A DNA stretch of 64,000 nucleotides from Prevotella sp. GTDB lineage: Bacteria > Bacteroidota > Bacteroidia > Bacteroidales > Bacteroidaceae. Location: contig JAFVFY010000082.1 in the NCBI GenBank assembly GCA_017475265.1, positions 1-64,000 of the forward strand, written 5' to 3'. Of the stretch, positions 57,601-63,796 are shown piece by piece (positions within the stretch are counted from its first letter, which is position 1; every line of letters begins with the position of its first letter). The notes beneath the pieces are model-generated. The model saw only the letters and a list, made by a program, of their open reading frames with translations, ran no database searches and was not told the DNA's origin. Position numbers and translations under genes: made by a program.

Positions 57601-58152
57601 ATCTTCCTTGCACCAGTTGCCAGACCACTTAAGCTTGATATCACAGTTGCGCCACTGTAGGGGCAGATACCAGCGCACTTTGCGATGGTAGTACGTTCCC
57701 ACTGTGTATTCCGTCGTCGTTGTGGTACTGCCATACAAGTCGCACCCTGTAATCTTATTAGAGGCAGTAGGTACGAAGTTTCTGTTGCACTTGATGTTGA
57801 TAATCGTCTGGTAGCTGCTCCCGCCGTTCTTACTGGCAGAGATAGTCAGGCCACTGTTGGCATCCATGAAGCCCTCTAAATAGCCCATGTAATGGAAGCC
57901 GAAGCCCACACTGAACTCGATATACGGACTGTTGCCGTCGTTGTTTCGATTGTAGGTGAGGTCGGCCATCATAAATCTGTACAAGAAGCCCGTGCCGTCG
58001 ACATCTGATCCTACCACGGCCCCGGCCCTTTGCGGCACTAAGAGCATCATAGCACACAACAGCATGGCCAAAGCCTGCAGCGGACGGCCATGATGGGAAA
58101 CCGACAGCGGCACCCGCCACCATCGCTCCAATTGTTTTGTAGTCTTTTCCAT
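48622..58152 (-). CDS. Giant secreted multidomain LamG/Fn3-like surface protein, copy 2 (3176 residues)
   Basis: Full-length paralogue of the 37203-46967 protein with the same order of parts. The start MEKTTKQLERWW aligns with MKTTTKLLERWW; the signal peptide is longer (to about residue 46, RAGAVV). Three Fn3-like units about 330-650, LamG-like about 715-875 (FSIQLWLNPSEL), regulatory-like near 974, unassigned central region, LamG-like about 2137-2320 and 2343-2520 (YAVEMWFKG), Ig-like near 2646 (LPSWLTASATSGT), AFINNECRG domain near 2730, WNWMSL near 2838, WNWVAY near 2923, LQGRK tail at about 3145. First gene of its unit, promoter at 58247-58254. Surface display or adhesion is inferred; no catalytic motif was recognised in either copy. 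Confidence 0.85.
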   Translation of the reverse strand: MEKTTKQLERWWRVPLSVSHHGRPLQALAMLLCAMMLLVPQRAGAVVGSDVDGTGFLYRFMMADLTYNRNNDGNSPYIEFSVGFGFHYMGYLEGFMDANSGLTISASKNGGSSYQTIINIKCNRNFVPTASNKITGCDLYGSTTTTTEYTVGTYYHRKVRWYLPLQWRNCDIKLKWSGNWCKEDGRDNHFISKDGYSIATPYTFNVRTISWNTEWSISPDSTITVPYKFEGTSRNTDGETHICTQINGGWSRAIGFKDPNKYANGSYTFNLKDIGMDFRTKFTITPYHEFTHDNDRDNKNSTSYYNKMASTLTFSPFPKAVIENTEFIQLNNQVKLTWKGDNTNYSIGDWDTRWMIYRNGVLVDSVYQRVTEGGYTNLNYNPDTGTYTYIDKDFPNETDLEYEIYYVWRHWPKDTKVKSLKSTTRAENANKVNTTRKVPVDNAEARSYSDSIVFTWTSDQLPEGWGHQFRIYVDNETTPIYTITPEDMQGVFKWIHRTTNQHNNRQDGIDENGVPYVEEPLNACDPHTYRIQGVVNDTELLADTAVFTKRAIGNGTLFYSLNATKGNHPGKVKLAWSVDLQGSTDAKTYVVERRTAEIENEAWTQLTRMSSKDENLAYDDDTPLPGVYYDYRVTVIDKCADGTEITNDIADIGFAKTTGTVSGRITYGSSGSSVEGVQVIAQKTGSSAESGSQYRSIHFTNIAGSVKWTYPNDAYAADKFSNGDFSIQLWLNPSELTETKMVRLNGETCYVGMDANGKLTLVNGESTLTFNNLRLTAGQYNHFALTRKAGTLTGYLISFDAAGMAVTKMETLTMDGTLSLAGAKQLSLGYYQGYADEFRLWTKCLTEDEVMENYDHLLVGNEAGLETYWTFDEGLKRKFFDYSRTLTVYHQHHGEVGNNAESDTFTPDELKLKAKTDIDGNYIIQGVPFSGEGTNFNIIPTLNSHEFSPQKQSRFISTSSVVHNSVDFTDVSSFEVSGTIIYAGTNIPVDSVQIYVDGRAVARDNEAVMTNQDGEFVIDVPIGKHYISAVRDGHTFVNNGRIPEDPTGLNEVTMEFKNPLSGLRFIDNTLVPVAGRVVGGAIEGNKPLGFGLSENNIGKAVITLEIPDTRYMMNAEEETDGLVSTGFRPVATNTDVPTIEGMTKPGVAYRTGGAYDNDAKKVVITTDGETGEFGVMLPPLDYKVLSVVMESTEGQANYVFNSEQLPRIDASDATTVLQDSVPTENGGFRYFDYVAAFQQTLHTQPVLNVSQKDAPVGAFGDAKAEYNDLSTGKKLKANLYSVNNGTVTYNFDYPIFSELGTYNFDLEGYETYTNYDNGHTSKVPLKDVVVTISNAMSSSQEVYRADAAENAGKVVDLKSNQLLLDSVGKATYSWKAGLPNIQGDFTRTLNMTYNNGAGDYSWQGLTGIVFGDLPSGTNYVTEGPSKVEMILHDPYGDSSFATWETGSVTIHTRDTIRTFAEANNFMVNLHAGADVVTNTGTLYCSNQNEYDFIADVSNGFDRTEQKDTIGSTVTTLEVTRAISTSSDPEFIGADGDLYIGQSQNLLFGNARSVGLMSKANGTLEVDVDDVITIGTKFNTNFIYTEYQIENVIIPNLKTLRNDLLTQVADTSTFVNQSGATMYVTEWGPVDEQFGEPGTYKVLIVKVGNETTQLDKVQYYNSEIKAWQDAIALNEETKLKTYNEGHGKKNVSFGGGSEINESTTRSSGFATTYSKTTNWTYNFFTDLGFTWNGMGGDVETTYNLIRENGSTVTDETENSATFSYTLADSGADDSFSMDIFPAAGTHGPIFRTLGGQSSCPYEGEVLTKYYKEEGESKVLSEATMQIEQPEIACDNNMLTGIPTGGQAQFELLLRNNSITKTDCYFNLIPVDGTNPLGARLSLPTGPIENGRTVLVPAGETVKMILTLEQGNAAITKYADITLALTSTCQDDLRSEVTISAEFVPASTPVIMAMDKTTVNTANVNDGVTFRVTGFNRYFAGLQSVDLQYMEPGKQTWSLLQSYIPSESVRANNSQELLPENGAIELPIDMREAKWADGTYQFRAQSSTIYSGKTVTAESDVLTLVKDLKRPQLFGAASPSDGVLNGGDEISVTFNEDIQKEMLTKNNIIVSGVLNGYELQHDVALSAQGTDRAAYTQAGFNLAKKSFSADMWVRVTAAGDILTHGNGNEKFKLSIDANDKLVASIGGNDYVSTNAIEKDTWTFLTFSYNYDEGSSHLYARAVTANDTKDLFAYVAVADYAGSGSITLGQNFKGAIHELTLWDKARTMQEAQAEMYFTKKPSTPNLIGYWKMDEGNGTEIRDYARSRHLTMPASTWYLNNDNKAVTLDGTKTLKLNISACSPSQTDDYAVEMWFKGAKADQSAASTLFAANTNSVGIGFNANGGLTMKANGSDTELTSSNVLDNAWHHLALNVLRNGNATAYVDGKAVKTFSASAVPALEGATLYVGSQRGDAGTFFKGLVDEIRIWNASMTGDLLSSQRTQRLVGDESGLAAYYSFEKMTRDPNNGLITSVSNDEDLTGSGLTAEVTTLNSQPSTLNYTDEAPALKVKPEATNVEYNYVANERGIIITLNETPARLEGTTLQFTVRAVQDLNGNESNAASWTAFVRQNSLLWKGETDVTLEKQVGEPATFEATFANESGTSENWTLTGLPSWLTASATSGTLKAQLSKTITFTVAESVPTGKYEETIYLTGNDNISEPLTLNLKVKAEEPDWAVTPAKYEETMNLVGNLQILNVPCRDEDDIVGAFINNECRGVVHPEYNSRYDSYFCTMTIYGDNEDNEKAVTFKVFEASTGTIYPVVTTSESITFVTNQMWGTYKNPIILNATDEVEQNIDLAYGWNWMSLAVKPNPFTVTNVFSKADSKVELVKNNGIYSEYTGKKWIGDLEQMNNLEMYTVQANEDLTLCVTGHKVKSDEESINIAGNGKWTWVAYNSLSVMSVNEALANMGPEDGEIIKGQHGVAYYDEYEWLGNLKQLTPGQGYKIQAKVDHTLTYPNKAATGAAARMAQPTLNSQLSTLNAQLTTFTPVDYRNYPANMVLIAQVVADGQPVSGAELGVFAGDECREAAVTDERGMIYITIPGDETCTLNFRVSDGNSQISTLNAQITYETDAVIGTPKVPFIIDLANATGIKSICDLQIDNSRFDTDAVYDLQGRKIVNRESENRKLRKGVYIVDGQKQVK
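48851..48885 (-). repeat. Heptanucleotide array in giant protein copy 2, near the tail
   Basis: ATTTGAG, CGTTGAG x2, ATTTGAG, AGTTGCC. Encodes NSQISTLNAQ at the place where copy 1 has the CCATTGA array. Confidence 0.8.
49093..49141 (-). repeat. Heptanucleotide array in giant protein copy 2, after the WNW region
   Basis: Seven 7-nt units: CGTTGTG, AGTTGAG, CGTTGAG, AGTTGAG x3, GGTTGGC. Encodes LNSQLSTLNAQLTT. At the equivalent place copy 1 has the 37701-37735 array. Confidence 0.85.
50547..50581 (-). repeat. Heptanucleotide array in giant protein copy 2 (AGTTGAG type)
   Basis: AGTTGAG, AGTGGAG, GGTTGAG, AGTTGAG, AGTTGTC. Encodes TTLNSQPSTLNYTDE after the third LamG-like domain. Confidence 0.8.
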
Positions 58153-58246
58153 AATCTTAAGGGTTAAAATGATTGGACTTAAAGAATAAAATGATTAAAA
58201 AATTTATGATTGAAAATGTTTTAGCGGTTCTTTAGGTTTAACGATG

Positions 58247-58254
58247 CAAATTTA
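58247..58254 (-). promoter_or_regulatory. -7 element TAAATTTG for giant protein copy 2
   Basis: TAAATTTG on the minus strand, with the same flanks as the copy 1 promoter (upstream A-tract and GTG, downstream GCATCGT). Leader of about 88 nt. The rest of 58153-58359 shows no gene. Confidence 0.7.
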
Positions 58255-58359
58255 CACTTTTTTTTCTATTCCCGCAATAATTCGGGCGAATTAACGCGTC
58301 AATTAAGACGAATTAACGTACAGCTCGCCGTTTCGTCTATGGGAGAAAGCGGTTTTGCC

Positions 58360-58854
58360 TCAGACAAATCTCTTGAAGGCTTCTTCGTAATCAGGGCTGA
58401 TGCCTAGGCGACCGTTGACGAGGCAGACGAGTTCTATCTTACCACGGAAACAGAGCACATTGTCGCTGGTGCGGTAGATGTCCTGATGGAATACGTACTT
58501 GATGCCCTCCTTCGTGAGGTTGAGGCAGGAGAGAAACTCATCGTCGGGGCGCAGGGGCGACTTGTATTGCAGCGACATGCGAGCCACGACGGCATCGACA
58601 CCCTTGCGGTGCATATCGGCGAAGCTCAAGCCGCACTCCTTCAGGAATAGGTGGCGGGTGTGCTCGCAGTAGTGAATGTACTGGGCATTGTTTACGATGC
58701 CCTCGATGTCGCACTCGTAGTCGCGGACGGCCATTCTCACTGTGAAGATGTAGTTCCGCGAGCCCCCTAAGTTCTTGCTTAGGCAAGCGTCCCATTGGGC
58801 CGAGCGAGGGGGTTGGGGGTCTGAACGACCTACGTTAGTAATATTCTCTTCCAT
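58360..58854 (-). CDS. Acyl-CoA thioesterase (4HBT hotdog family) with repeat-derived N-terminal extension
   Basis: 164 residues; the family domain starts at about residue 34 (NYIFTVRMAVRDYECDIEGI) with the catalytic-loop motif DIEGIVNNAQYIHYCEHTRH, typical of YbgC/FadM-like cytoplasmic acyl-CoA thioesterases of about 130 residues. The first 33 residues are encoded by the spacer and one arm of element A3, and no ATG lies in frame between that extension and the native domain until Met41 (58734). Translation therefore starts either in the element at 58854 or within the domain at 58734, which would cut conserved strand residues. Lies downstream of the DUF2851 gene and is probably cotranscribed with it. 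Confidence 0.85.
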   Translation of the reverse strand: MEENITNVGRSDPQPPRSAQWDACLSKNLGGSRNYIFTVRMAVRDYECDIEGIVNNAQYIHYCEHTRHLFLKECGLSFADMHRKGVDAVVARMSLQYKSPLRPDDEFLSCLNLTKEGIKYVFHQDIYRTSDNVLCFRGKIELVCLVNGRLGISPDYEEAFKRFV

Positions 58855-58939
58855 ATAATAAAGTTATTGTTGTCTGTTCAGACCCCCAACCCCCTCGCTC
58901 GGCCCAATGGGACGCTTGCCTAAGCAAGAACTTAGGGGC
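58762..58939. repeat. Inverted-arm element A3 between DUF2851 and thioesterase genes, with extended arms
   Basis: Arms 58762-58826 and 58876-58939 are ~65-nt inverted copies. Both begin or end with the A-family unit (GCCCCCTAAG... and ...TTGGGGGTCTGAAC), but between its two halves they carry the same 33-nt extra segment, itself GC-rich (contains GCAAGCGTCCCATTGGGC). The distal arm supplies the TAA stop of the DUF2851 gene; the spacer supplies a start codon for the thioesterase. Confidence 0.9.
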
Positions 58940-60230
58940 TATGGCGAAGGTATTCATATCCAAAGCGGCAGCGCAGGCAGTCGCGGCGGTCGCAGTATTC
59001 GCGTTTGAGTTGGATGAGGGCCTGGCTGTCGCCAGCGGTCTTTGCCTCCAGGCCGCACTGTTGCCACATGTTGATGATGTGGTTCTTCTCCGCCTTCAGC
59101 TGTTCCAGCAGGTCGAAGGCGCGGTCGCAGAGCTGTTCCTTCTGGCGGTGGCGACCAACGGCGAAGAGCACGGGGATCGCGGTGTTGATGATGATGATGT
59201 CGAGCGATTCCTTCGACAGGTGTTTCTCGCTGTGGGCGCTAGGGGCACCGAAGGTGTAGTGGGTCTCCCAGTAGGGCGTGACGTGGGTGGACAGCAGCTT
59301 GTGCAGTTGCTCCACCGTCTCGCACTCCAGCAGTTCGCTCAGCCCGGAGCGCCGCTCGTGGTAGAGGCGGGCCAGCTGGGAGATGCGTATGTGTGGGAAG
59401 TTCTGCGGCCGTAGTCGCAGGAATCGCCACAGCGCGTAGTCCATGGGCTGCAGTGAGAATTTATGGGCCAGATACTGATATTCATTGTGCAGACGGGTGA
59501 AATAGCCCTCGGCCAGGGCTTCGACGCGGTAGCGTTCGGGCACGCTTTCGGGTGTGAGAAGTCCTGCCTGTCCCAAGAAGATGGCTTCCACCTGAAAGAG
59601 GTCGTCGCGGTGCTTGCCCACGGACTGCAGGGGGATGTTGACGGCCCACTGCTCGAAAGCATCGCCATTGATGCCGAAGCCGAAGGTGCGGGCCAGGCAG
59701 AAGAAGTAGGCCGCCTCCCACGAGCCGTTGAGGCGTCGCGCCCACTCGGTGATGGCAAAGGTCTTCTGTTCCAGCCGTTCCGTCTGCAGGGCGGCCATCC
59801 AGGAGTGGATGGTCAACTTGCTCAATGTCGGAACAATCTTGTAGCACGGGGGGTAGAGGGCGGTGCGCTGAAGCTCGTCATAGTTCTGCTTCAGTCCCTC
59901 GGCTATGGGCACCACGAGCTGCGGCAGGTAGTGGCCGTCCTCGGTAAGCACGTCGCAGTCGGCCTCGCAGACCACGTGGAGCACCACATTATTATAGGCG
60001 TGGTTCTCGTCGTGTCCGTGGACATACCAGTCACTGCTTTTAAGGTGCAGCTCCACGTTGCCCACCCACAGTGTGTTGCCGATGCGCACCTTCGCATTGA
60101 AGAAGTCAGGTCCTGCATTGCGGTTGTGCAATCCTGGGTCGATGACCTCCACCGTCCGTCCGTCGGTGGTCAGCAGTTCTCCGAGTGGCAGCATTTTGTG
60201 TCGCCAAGTGTAGTGAAGCAGTTCTTCCAC
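58932..60230 (-). CDS. DUF2851 family protein
   Basis: 432 residues matching the DUF2851 family common in Bacteroidota: the start MEELLHYTWRHKMLPLGELL, the HNRNAGPDFFNAKVRIG block near residue 37, and the WVGNVELHLKSSDWYVHGHD block near residue 55 with clustered acidic and His residues reminiscent of nuclease-like cores. The C-terminus has a Cys-rich CDRRDCLRCRFGYEYL segment that could bind metal. Function is not established. The stop codon and last residue are formed by the arm of element A3. Promoter at 60253-60260. Confidence 0.85.
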   Translation of the reverse strand: MEELLHYTWRHKMLPLGELLTTDGRTVEVIDPGLHNRNAGPDFFNAKVRIGNTLWVGNVELHLKSSDWYVHGHDENHAYNNVVLHVVCEADCDVLTEDGHYLPQLVVPIAEGLKQNYDELQRTALYPPCYKIVPTLSKLTIHSWMAALQTERLEQKTFAITEWARRLNGSWEAAYFFCLARTFGFGINGDAFEQWAVNIPLQSVGKHRDDLFQVEAIFLGQAGLLTPESVPERYRVEALAEGYFTRLHNEYQYLAHKFSLQPMDYALWRFLRLRPQNFPHIRISQLARLYHERRSGLSELLECETVEQLHKLLSTHVTPYWETHYTFGAPSAHSEKHLSKESLDIIIINTAIPVLFAVGRHRQKEQLCDRAFDLLEQLKAEKNHIINMWQQCGLEAKTAGDSQALIQLKREYCDRRDCLRCRFGYEYLRHSP

Positions 60231-60252
60231 GGGTTTATCTGTCTTGACGTTG

Positions 60253-60260
60253 CAAAGTTA
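60253..60260 (-). promoter_or_regulatory. -7 element TAACTTTG for the DUF2851/thioesterase unit
   Basis: TAACTTTG on the minus strand, 22 nt upstream of the ATG at 60230. Confidence 0.65.
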
Positions 60261-60320
60261 ATGCTTTTTTCTGTTTCCCACAAATATCTGTCGGAAAAAA
60301 CAACAAATATGTGGCACTTA

Positions 60321-60353
60321 TTTGTGCAGATGGGGAAAAAGCAGTACCTTTTG
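60321..60353 (+). promoter_or_regulatory. Probable promoter for the lipase-like/LRR unit
   Basis: TTTG at 60321-60324 and TACCTTTTG at 60345-60353, about 20 nt apart, fit the Bacteroidota -33/-7 pair with one extra T in the -7 element. It lies 21 nt upstream of the ATG at 60375. Confidence 0.55.
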
Positions 60354-60374
60354 CACGCGTTTTTTAATTGAGAT

Positions 60375-62162
60375 ATGGAAAAAAGAAAATTTCTTTGGAT
60401 GCTCGCTGCCCTGTTGCTTTCTTTGGGGCAGTCAGTTTGGGCACAAGACGATGGTGCGTACCAATCGTCCGATACCGAGGAGGTGCTTGAAGCCCGCATT
60501 ACGGACATTGGCGTATGCGTGTACGACCTGCAAGTTTATGTCAAGACCGATTCTCTCACTCAGAAGGAGGACACCATCTGCATTGCTTCAAGGCCCGAAA
60601 TCCTCTGGCAGTCAGAGAATGTCAACGTCTACGACTCGCTGAGCATCGACCTTGCGATGCAGCCGCGGCGTGCTGTGCGGCGTGCGATTGTCGACAGCGG
60701 CATGCGTCAGTGGGGCAACCTCATGGAAGATTATGTGAACAACTTCTATTACTACGTGTTCCGCTACGAATACCCTTCCGTAGATGCCGACGGCAACCCC
60801 ATCATGCTCTCTGCCATAGCTGCTTGTCCCACACGTGAGGCAACCAAGGAGGTGCGCAACATCATCATCGGTACACACCTCACCATCACCGCCGACAGCC
60901 AACGGCCATCGGCTCAGATTAACAACTTCAAACAAGACGACTGGGGCATGATATTCTCGCTCGCAGCAGACAGCAAGCTTGTCTTACAAACAGGTTATGG
61001 GGTAGGCGCTACGGCTGTGTTTGCCGTGGCCAGCACTATTGCGGTTGCGGCGCTTTTCATTCCAGGGCTAGGAATGCTTCTTGCTGCTCCTTTTGCTGTC
61101 GTCGCTATACTTTCTGGTACCTATATAGTTGACCAAATGGGTCAGAGTGCCGCCAGCCATGAGTTCAACGATAATCTGGTCATTATGGCCGACTACGAAG
61201 GCTATGGCCTCACCAAGGAGCGCGCGCACCCCTATCTCTACCAAGAACTCACGGCGCGCCAGTGCATCGACGCCACGCGCTATGGCCGCGACCTCTATGA
61301 GCACGATGCCGCGCTTACCTACCTTCGTCACCCCATCCGCGAGCAGTTCCGCACCATGAGCGTTGGCTATTCTCAGGGAGGTTCCGTGGCGCTTGCCTGT
61401 CAGCGATTCATCGAGCAGAACAACCTCGTTGAGGAGTTCCATTTCGCAGGTTCATACTGCGGCGACGGCCCTTACGACCCCATCGCCACCCTCATGTCAT
61501 ACGTGCAGCAGTCAGTGGATGGCAAGAACTTGTCCATGCCAGTGGTTCTGCCACTTATCGTCAAGGGTATGCTCGACACCAACCCCTATATGGTCAGCCA
61601 CAAGGCCGAGGATTACTTCCGCCCGGAGTTTGTCAATACTGGCATCTTCGACTGGCTTTCCAGCAAAGATTACACTACTGGCGACATCGATGCGAAGTGG
61701 CAGGAATTGTATGATGCCAAGAAGACCGAGAAGAACTACAAGAGCTGCTCGCTGAAAGACATCATGAACGACGAATGTTACAATTACTTCCTCAAGCTCT
61801 ACAACGACAACAAGGACACCTTCACCTCTGCCGAAGGTGTACCCCTGCCGAAGCAACGTGGCGTGATGGAAGACCTGCATTTCGCCCTTGCAAGCAACGA
61901 CGTGTCCAGAGGATGGAATCCTGAACATACCATCCAGTTGTTCCATTCCACGGGCGACACCGTGGTGCCCTACTCCAACGCACTCAAGGTCAAAAACACT
62001 TTTGGCGACAAAGTGGAGCTGGAAGATGCCCGTAACAAGCAAGACCACATGGATTCTGGCACCGATTTCTTCAAAGGCGACAGTAATCTTGATGTGATTT
62101 TAGACGTTCTGAATTTACGTATGTACCATAGAGTATCAGATATCTGCAAACGAAAATGGTAA
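60375..62162 (+). CDS. Secreted lipase-like alpha/beta hydrolase with internal hydrophobic segment
   Basis: 595 residues, signal peptide about 1-24 (cleavage after VWA, leaving QDDGAYQ). The nucleophile elbow GYSQGG (Ser about 332), an acidic residue in STGDTVVP (about 528) and His in QDHMDSG (about 557) form a plausible catalytic triad in canonical order. An unusual feature is a strongly hydrophobic Gly/Ala-rich stretch at about 215-252 (VFAVASTIAVAALFIPGLGM...), long enough for a membrane hairpin, before the nucleophile. The C-terminal half resembles secretory lipase/esterase proteins; the substrate is unknown. The stop overlaps the start of the next gene by 7 nt, so the two are translationally coupled. 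Confidence 0.8.
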   Translation: MEKRKFLWMLAALLLSLGQSVWAQDDGAYQSSDTEEVLEARITDIGVCVYDLQVYVKTDSLTQKEDTICIASRPEILWQSENVNVYDSLSIDLAMQPRRAVRRAIVDSGMRQWGNLMEDYVNNFYYYVFRYEYPSVDADGNPIMLSAIAACPTREATKEVRNIIIGTHLTITADSQRPSAQINNFKQDDWGMIFSLAADSKLVLQTGYGVGATAVFAVASTIAVAALFIPGLGMLLAAPFAVVAILSGTYIVDQMGQSAASHEFNDNLVIMADYEGYGLTKERAHPYLYQELTARQCIDATRYGRDLYEHDAALTYLRHPIREQFRTMSVGYSQGGSVALACQRFIEQNNLVEEFHFAGSYCGDGPYDPIATLMSYVQQSVDGKNLSMPVVLPLIVKGMLDTNPYMVSHKAEDYFRPEFVNTGIFDWLSSKDYTTGDIDAKWQELYDAKKTEKNYKSCSLKDIMNDECYNYFLKLYNDNKDTFTSAEGVPLPKQRGVMEDLHFALASNDVSRGWNPEHTIQLFHSTGDTVVPYSNALKVKNTFGDKVELEDARNKQDHMDSGTDFFKGDSNLDVILDVLNLRMYHRVSDICKRKW

Positions 62163-63796
62163 AGAAAATAATTCTTCTGCTTTCCCTGACAGCTTTCGTT
62201 TCAGGGCTTTCTGCAAAGGTCATCAAGGGTCATGTACTCGTTGATGGCGTAAAAGCTACGGCCGAATACACCGTGCTTGCCGACGGCACGGTAGGTCTTG
62301 GTTCGGGTAGTAATGCGTGTATTTCGCACTATACCAAAGGCCGCGTGACGGTACCCTCGAAGATGGACGGCTACGAAGTCACGCAGGTCATGCCCCTGGC
62401 TTTCCGTTTCTGCAACAGTATAGAGGTGGTCATTGTCCAGGAGGGCATCACGCGCATTGGCGACTTCGCCTTCATCGGTTGTAGCAGCGTCAAGGAGGTG
62501 GAACTTCCCTCGACGTTAAAGACAGTAGGTTCGGGTGCTTTCATCGGCTTGAAGAAGTTGGAGATGATGACCTGCAAGGCCGTCACGCCGCCCACATGGG
62601 AGTACAACGATGTGTGCTTCGTGCACAAGAAGGGTATTGGCGACGACCAGCTACAGCACTACCGGCAAGGTGTGCTCCTCAATGTGCCTACCGAATCGGG
62701 CACCGCCTACGCCGCTGCCAAGTACTCCAATTCCAGCATTGGATGGACGACCGCCGAGGGGTGGGGCACCGCCTTTGTCAACTTCAACCGCAGCGCACTG
62801 GAGAATTTCCGGCTCTACGACCTCGCGGATTTTTACGACGTGAGGCGCATTGCCAGCAACCCCGAGCGCTACGGCACGTTAAAGAACCTGTGGTTAGAGG
62901 CCGACATTGACCTTCCCGACACCATCTTCACCACACCTCTTGGCGAAACGCCCGAGCTTGCCTTCAGCGGTGCCATCCACGGACAGGGGCATACCATCAG
63001 CAACCTGCAAGTTAACGCTGACGGCGTTTCCGGCTTCATCGGCTACTACAGCGGCTCTTCCATCGTTGGCCTTCGCCTGGAGAAATGCCTCTTCGCAGGT
63101 ACTGACGCGGTAGGTGCTGTCGCCGCCGTCGTCACAAAGCCGGCACGCATCGACTCCGCCTTCGTCAACGCCTCCTGCCGCGGCAATGGCTCTGTGGGAG
63201 GATTGGTGGGAGAAGCCAAAGCCACGCTCGGCATCGACCGCTGTTGGGTGGAGGGCAATTCACTACCCAACTCCCAGCATCCAGCATCTGACACCGAGCT
63301 CCATGTCGGCCTTGTAGGCAACGCCGCCGATGCCACCATCACCAACTGTGCCGTTATCGTGAATAACTACGGAAACCAGAACATAGCTCCCTTCGTCGCA
63401 GCGGGTAAGGCCACCGTCAGCTGTTCCTATGCCGATGGCGATGAATACAGGAACTACACGCCCAAAGGCAACATCCAGCACTCGGAGAGCGTCATCCTGA
63501 CGGGTAAGCCCCTGGAGATTCTCGACTATGGCGGCACCAAGCAGACGTTCGACTATCAGGATGTCTATTTCAAAACCGTCTATCCGGCAGCGACGCTGGG
63601 CATCGACGCATGGGCATACCACAACGGCTCCTATCCCATTCCCGATTGCTTTGCCGACAGGTGGGACGTGCACGTCAATCAAGCCGTCTACGGCTCTGCG
63701 AAGTTGTCTGCCCGCATGATGAACGTGCTCACTCCCGACGAGACGATTCCCGCCTCTGCATGGCTCGACCTCTCCGACCAAGGTTTTCGTCACTAA
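62156..63796 (+). pseudogene. BspA-type leucine-rich repeat surface protein, frameshifted near its 3' part
   Basis: 546 codons before the stop. Signal peptide about 1-20. BspA-like LRR_5 repeats at about 72-138 (IEVVIVQEGITRIGDFAFIG, VKEVELPSTLKTVGSGAFIG) and a region with GLUG-like turns at about 245-400 (IHGQGHTISNLQVN, GSVGGLVGEAKATLGIDRCW). The frame stops at 63794-63796 after LDLSDQGFRH. An overlapping frame (-1 relative) then stays open to the window end and reads like protein, so the full gene appears interrupted at the T-run 63784-63787. It starts inside the lipase-like gene and would be coupled to it. Proteins of this type bind host or matrix components in Prevotella relatives. A heptamer array (63268-63288) encodes SLPNSQHPAS. 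Confidence 0.7.
63268..63288 (+). repeat. Short heptanucleotide array in the LRR gene
   Basis: CAACTCC, CAGCATC, CAGCATC. Encodes NSQHPAS. Confidence 0.6.
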
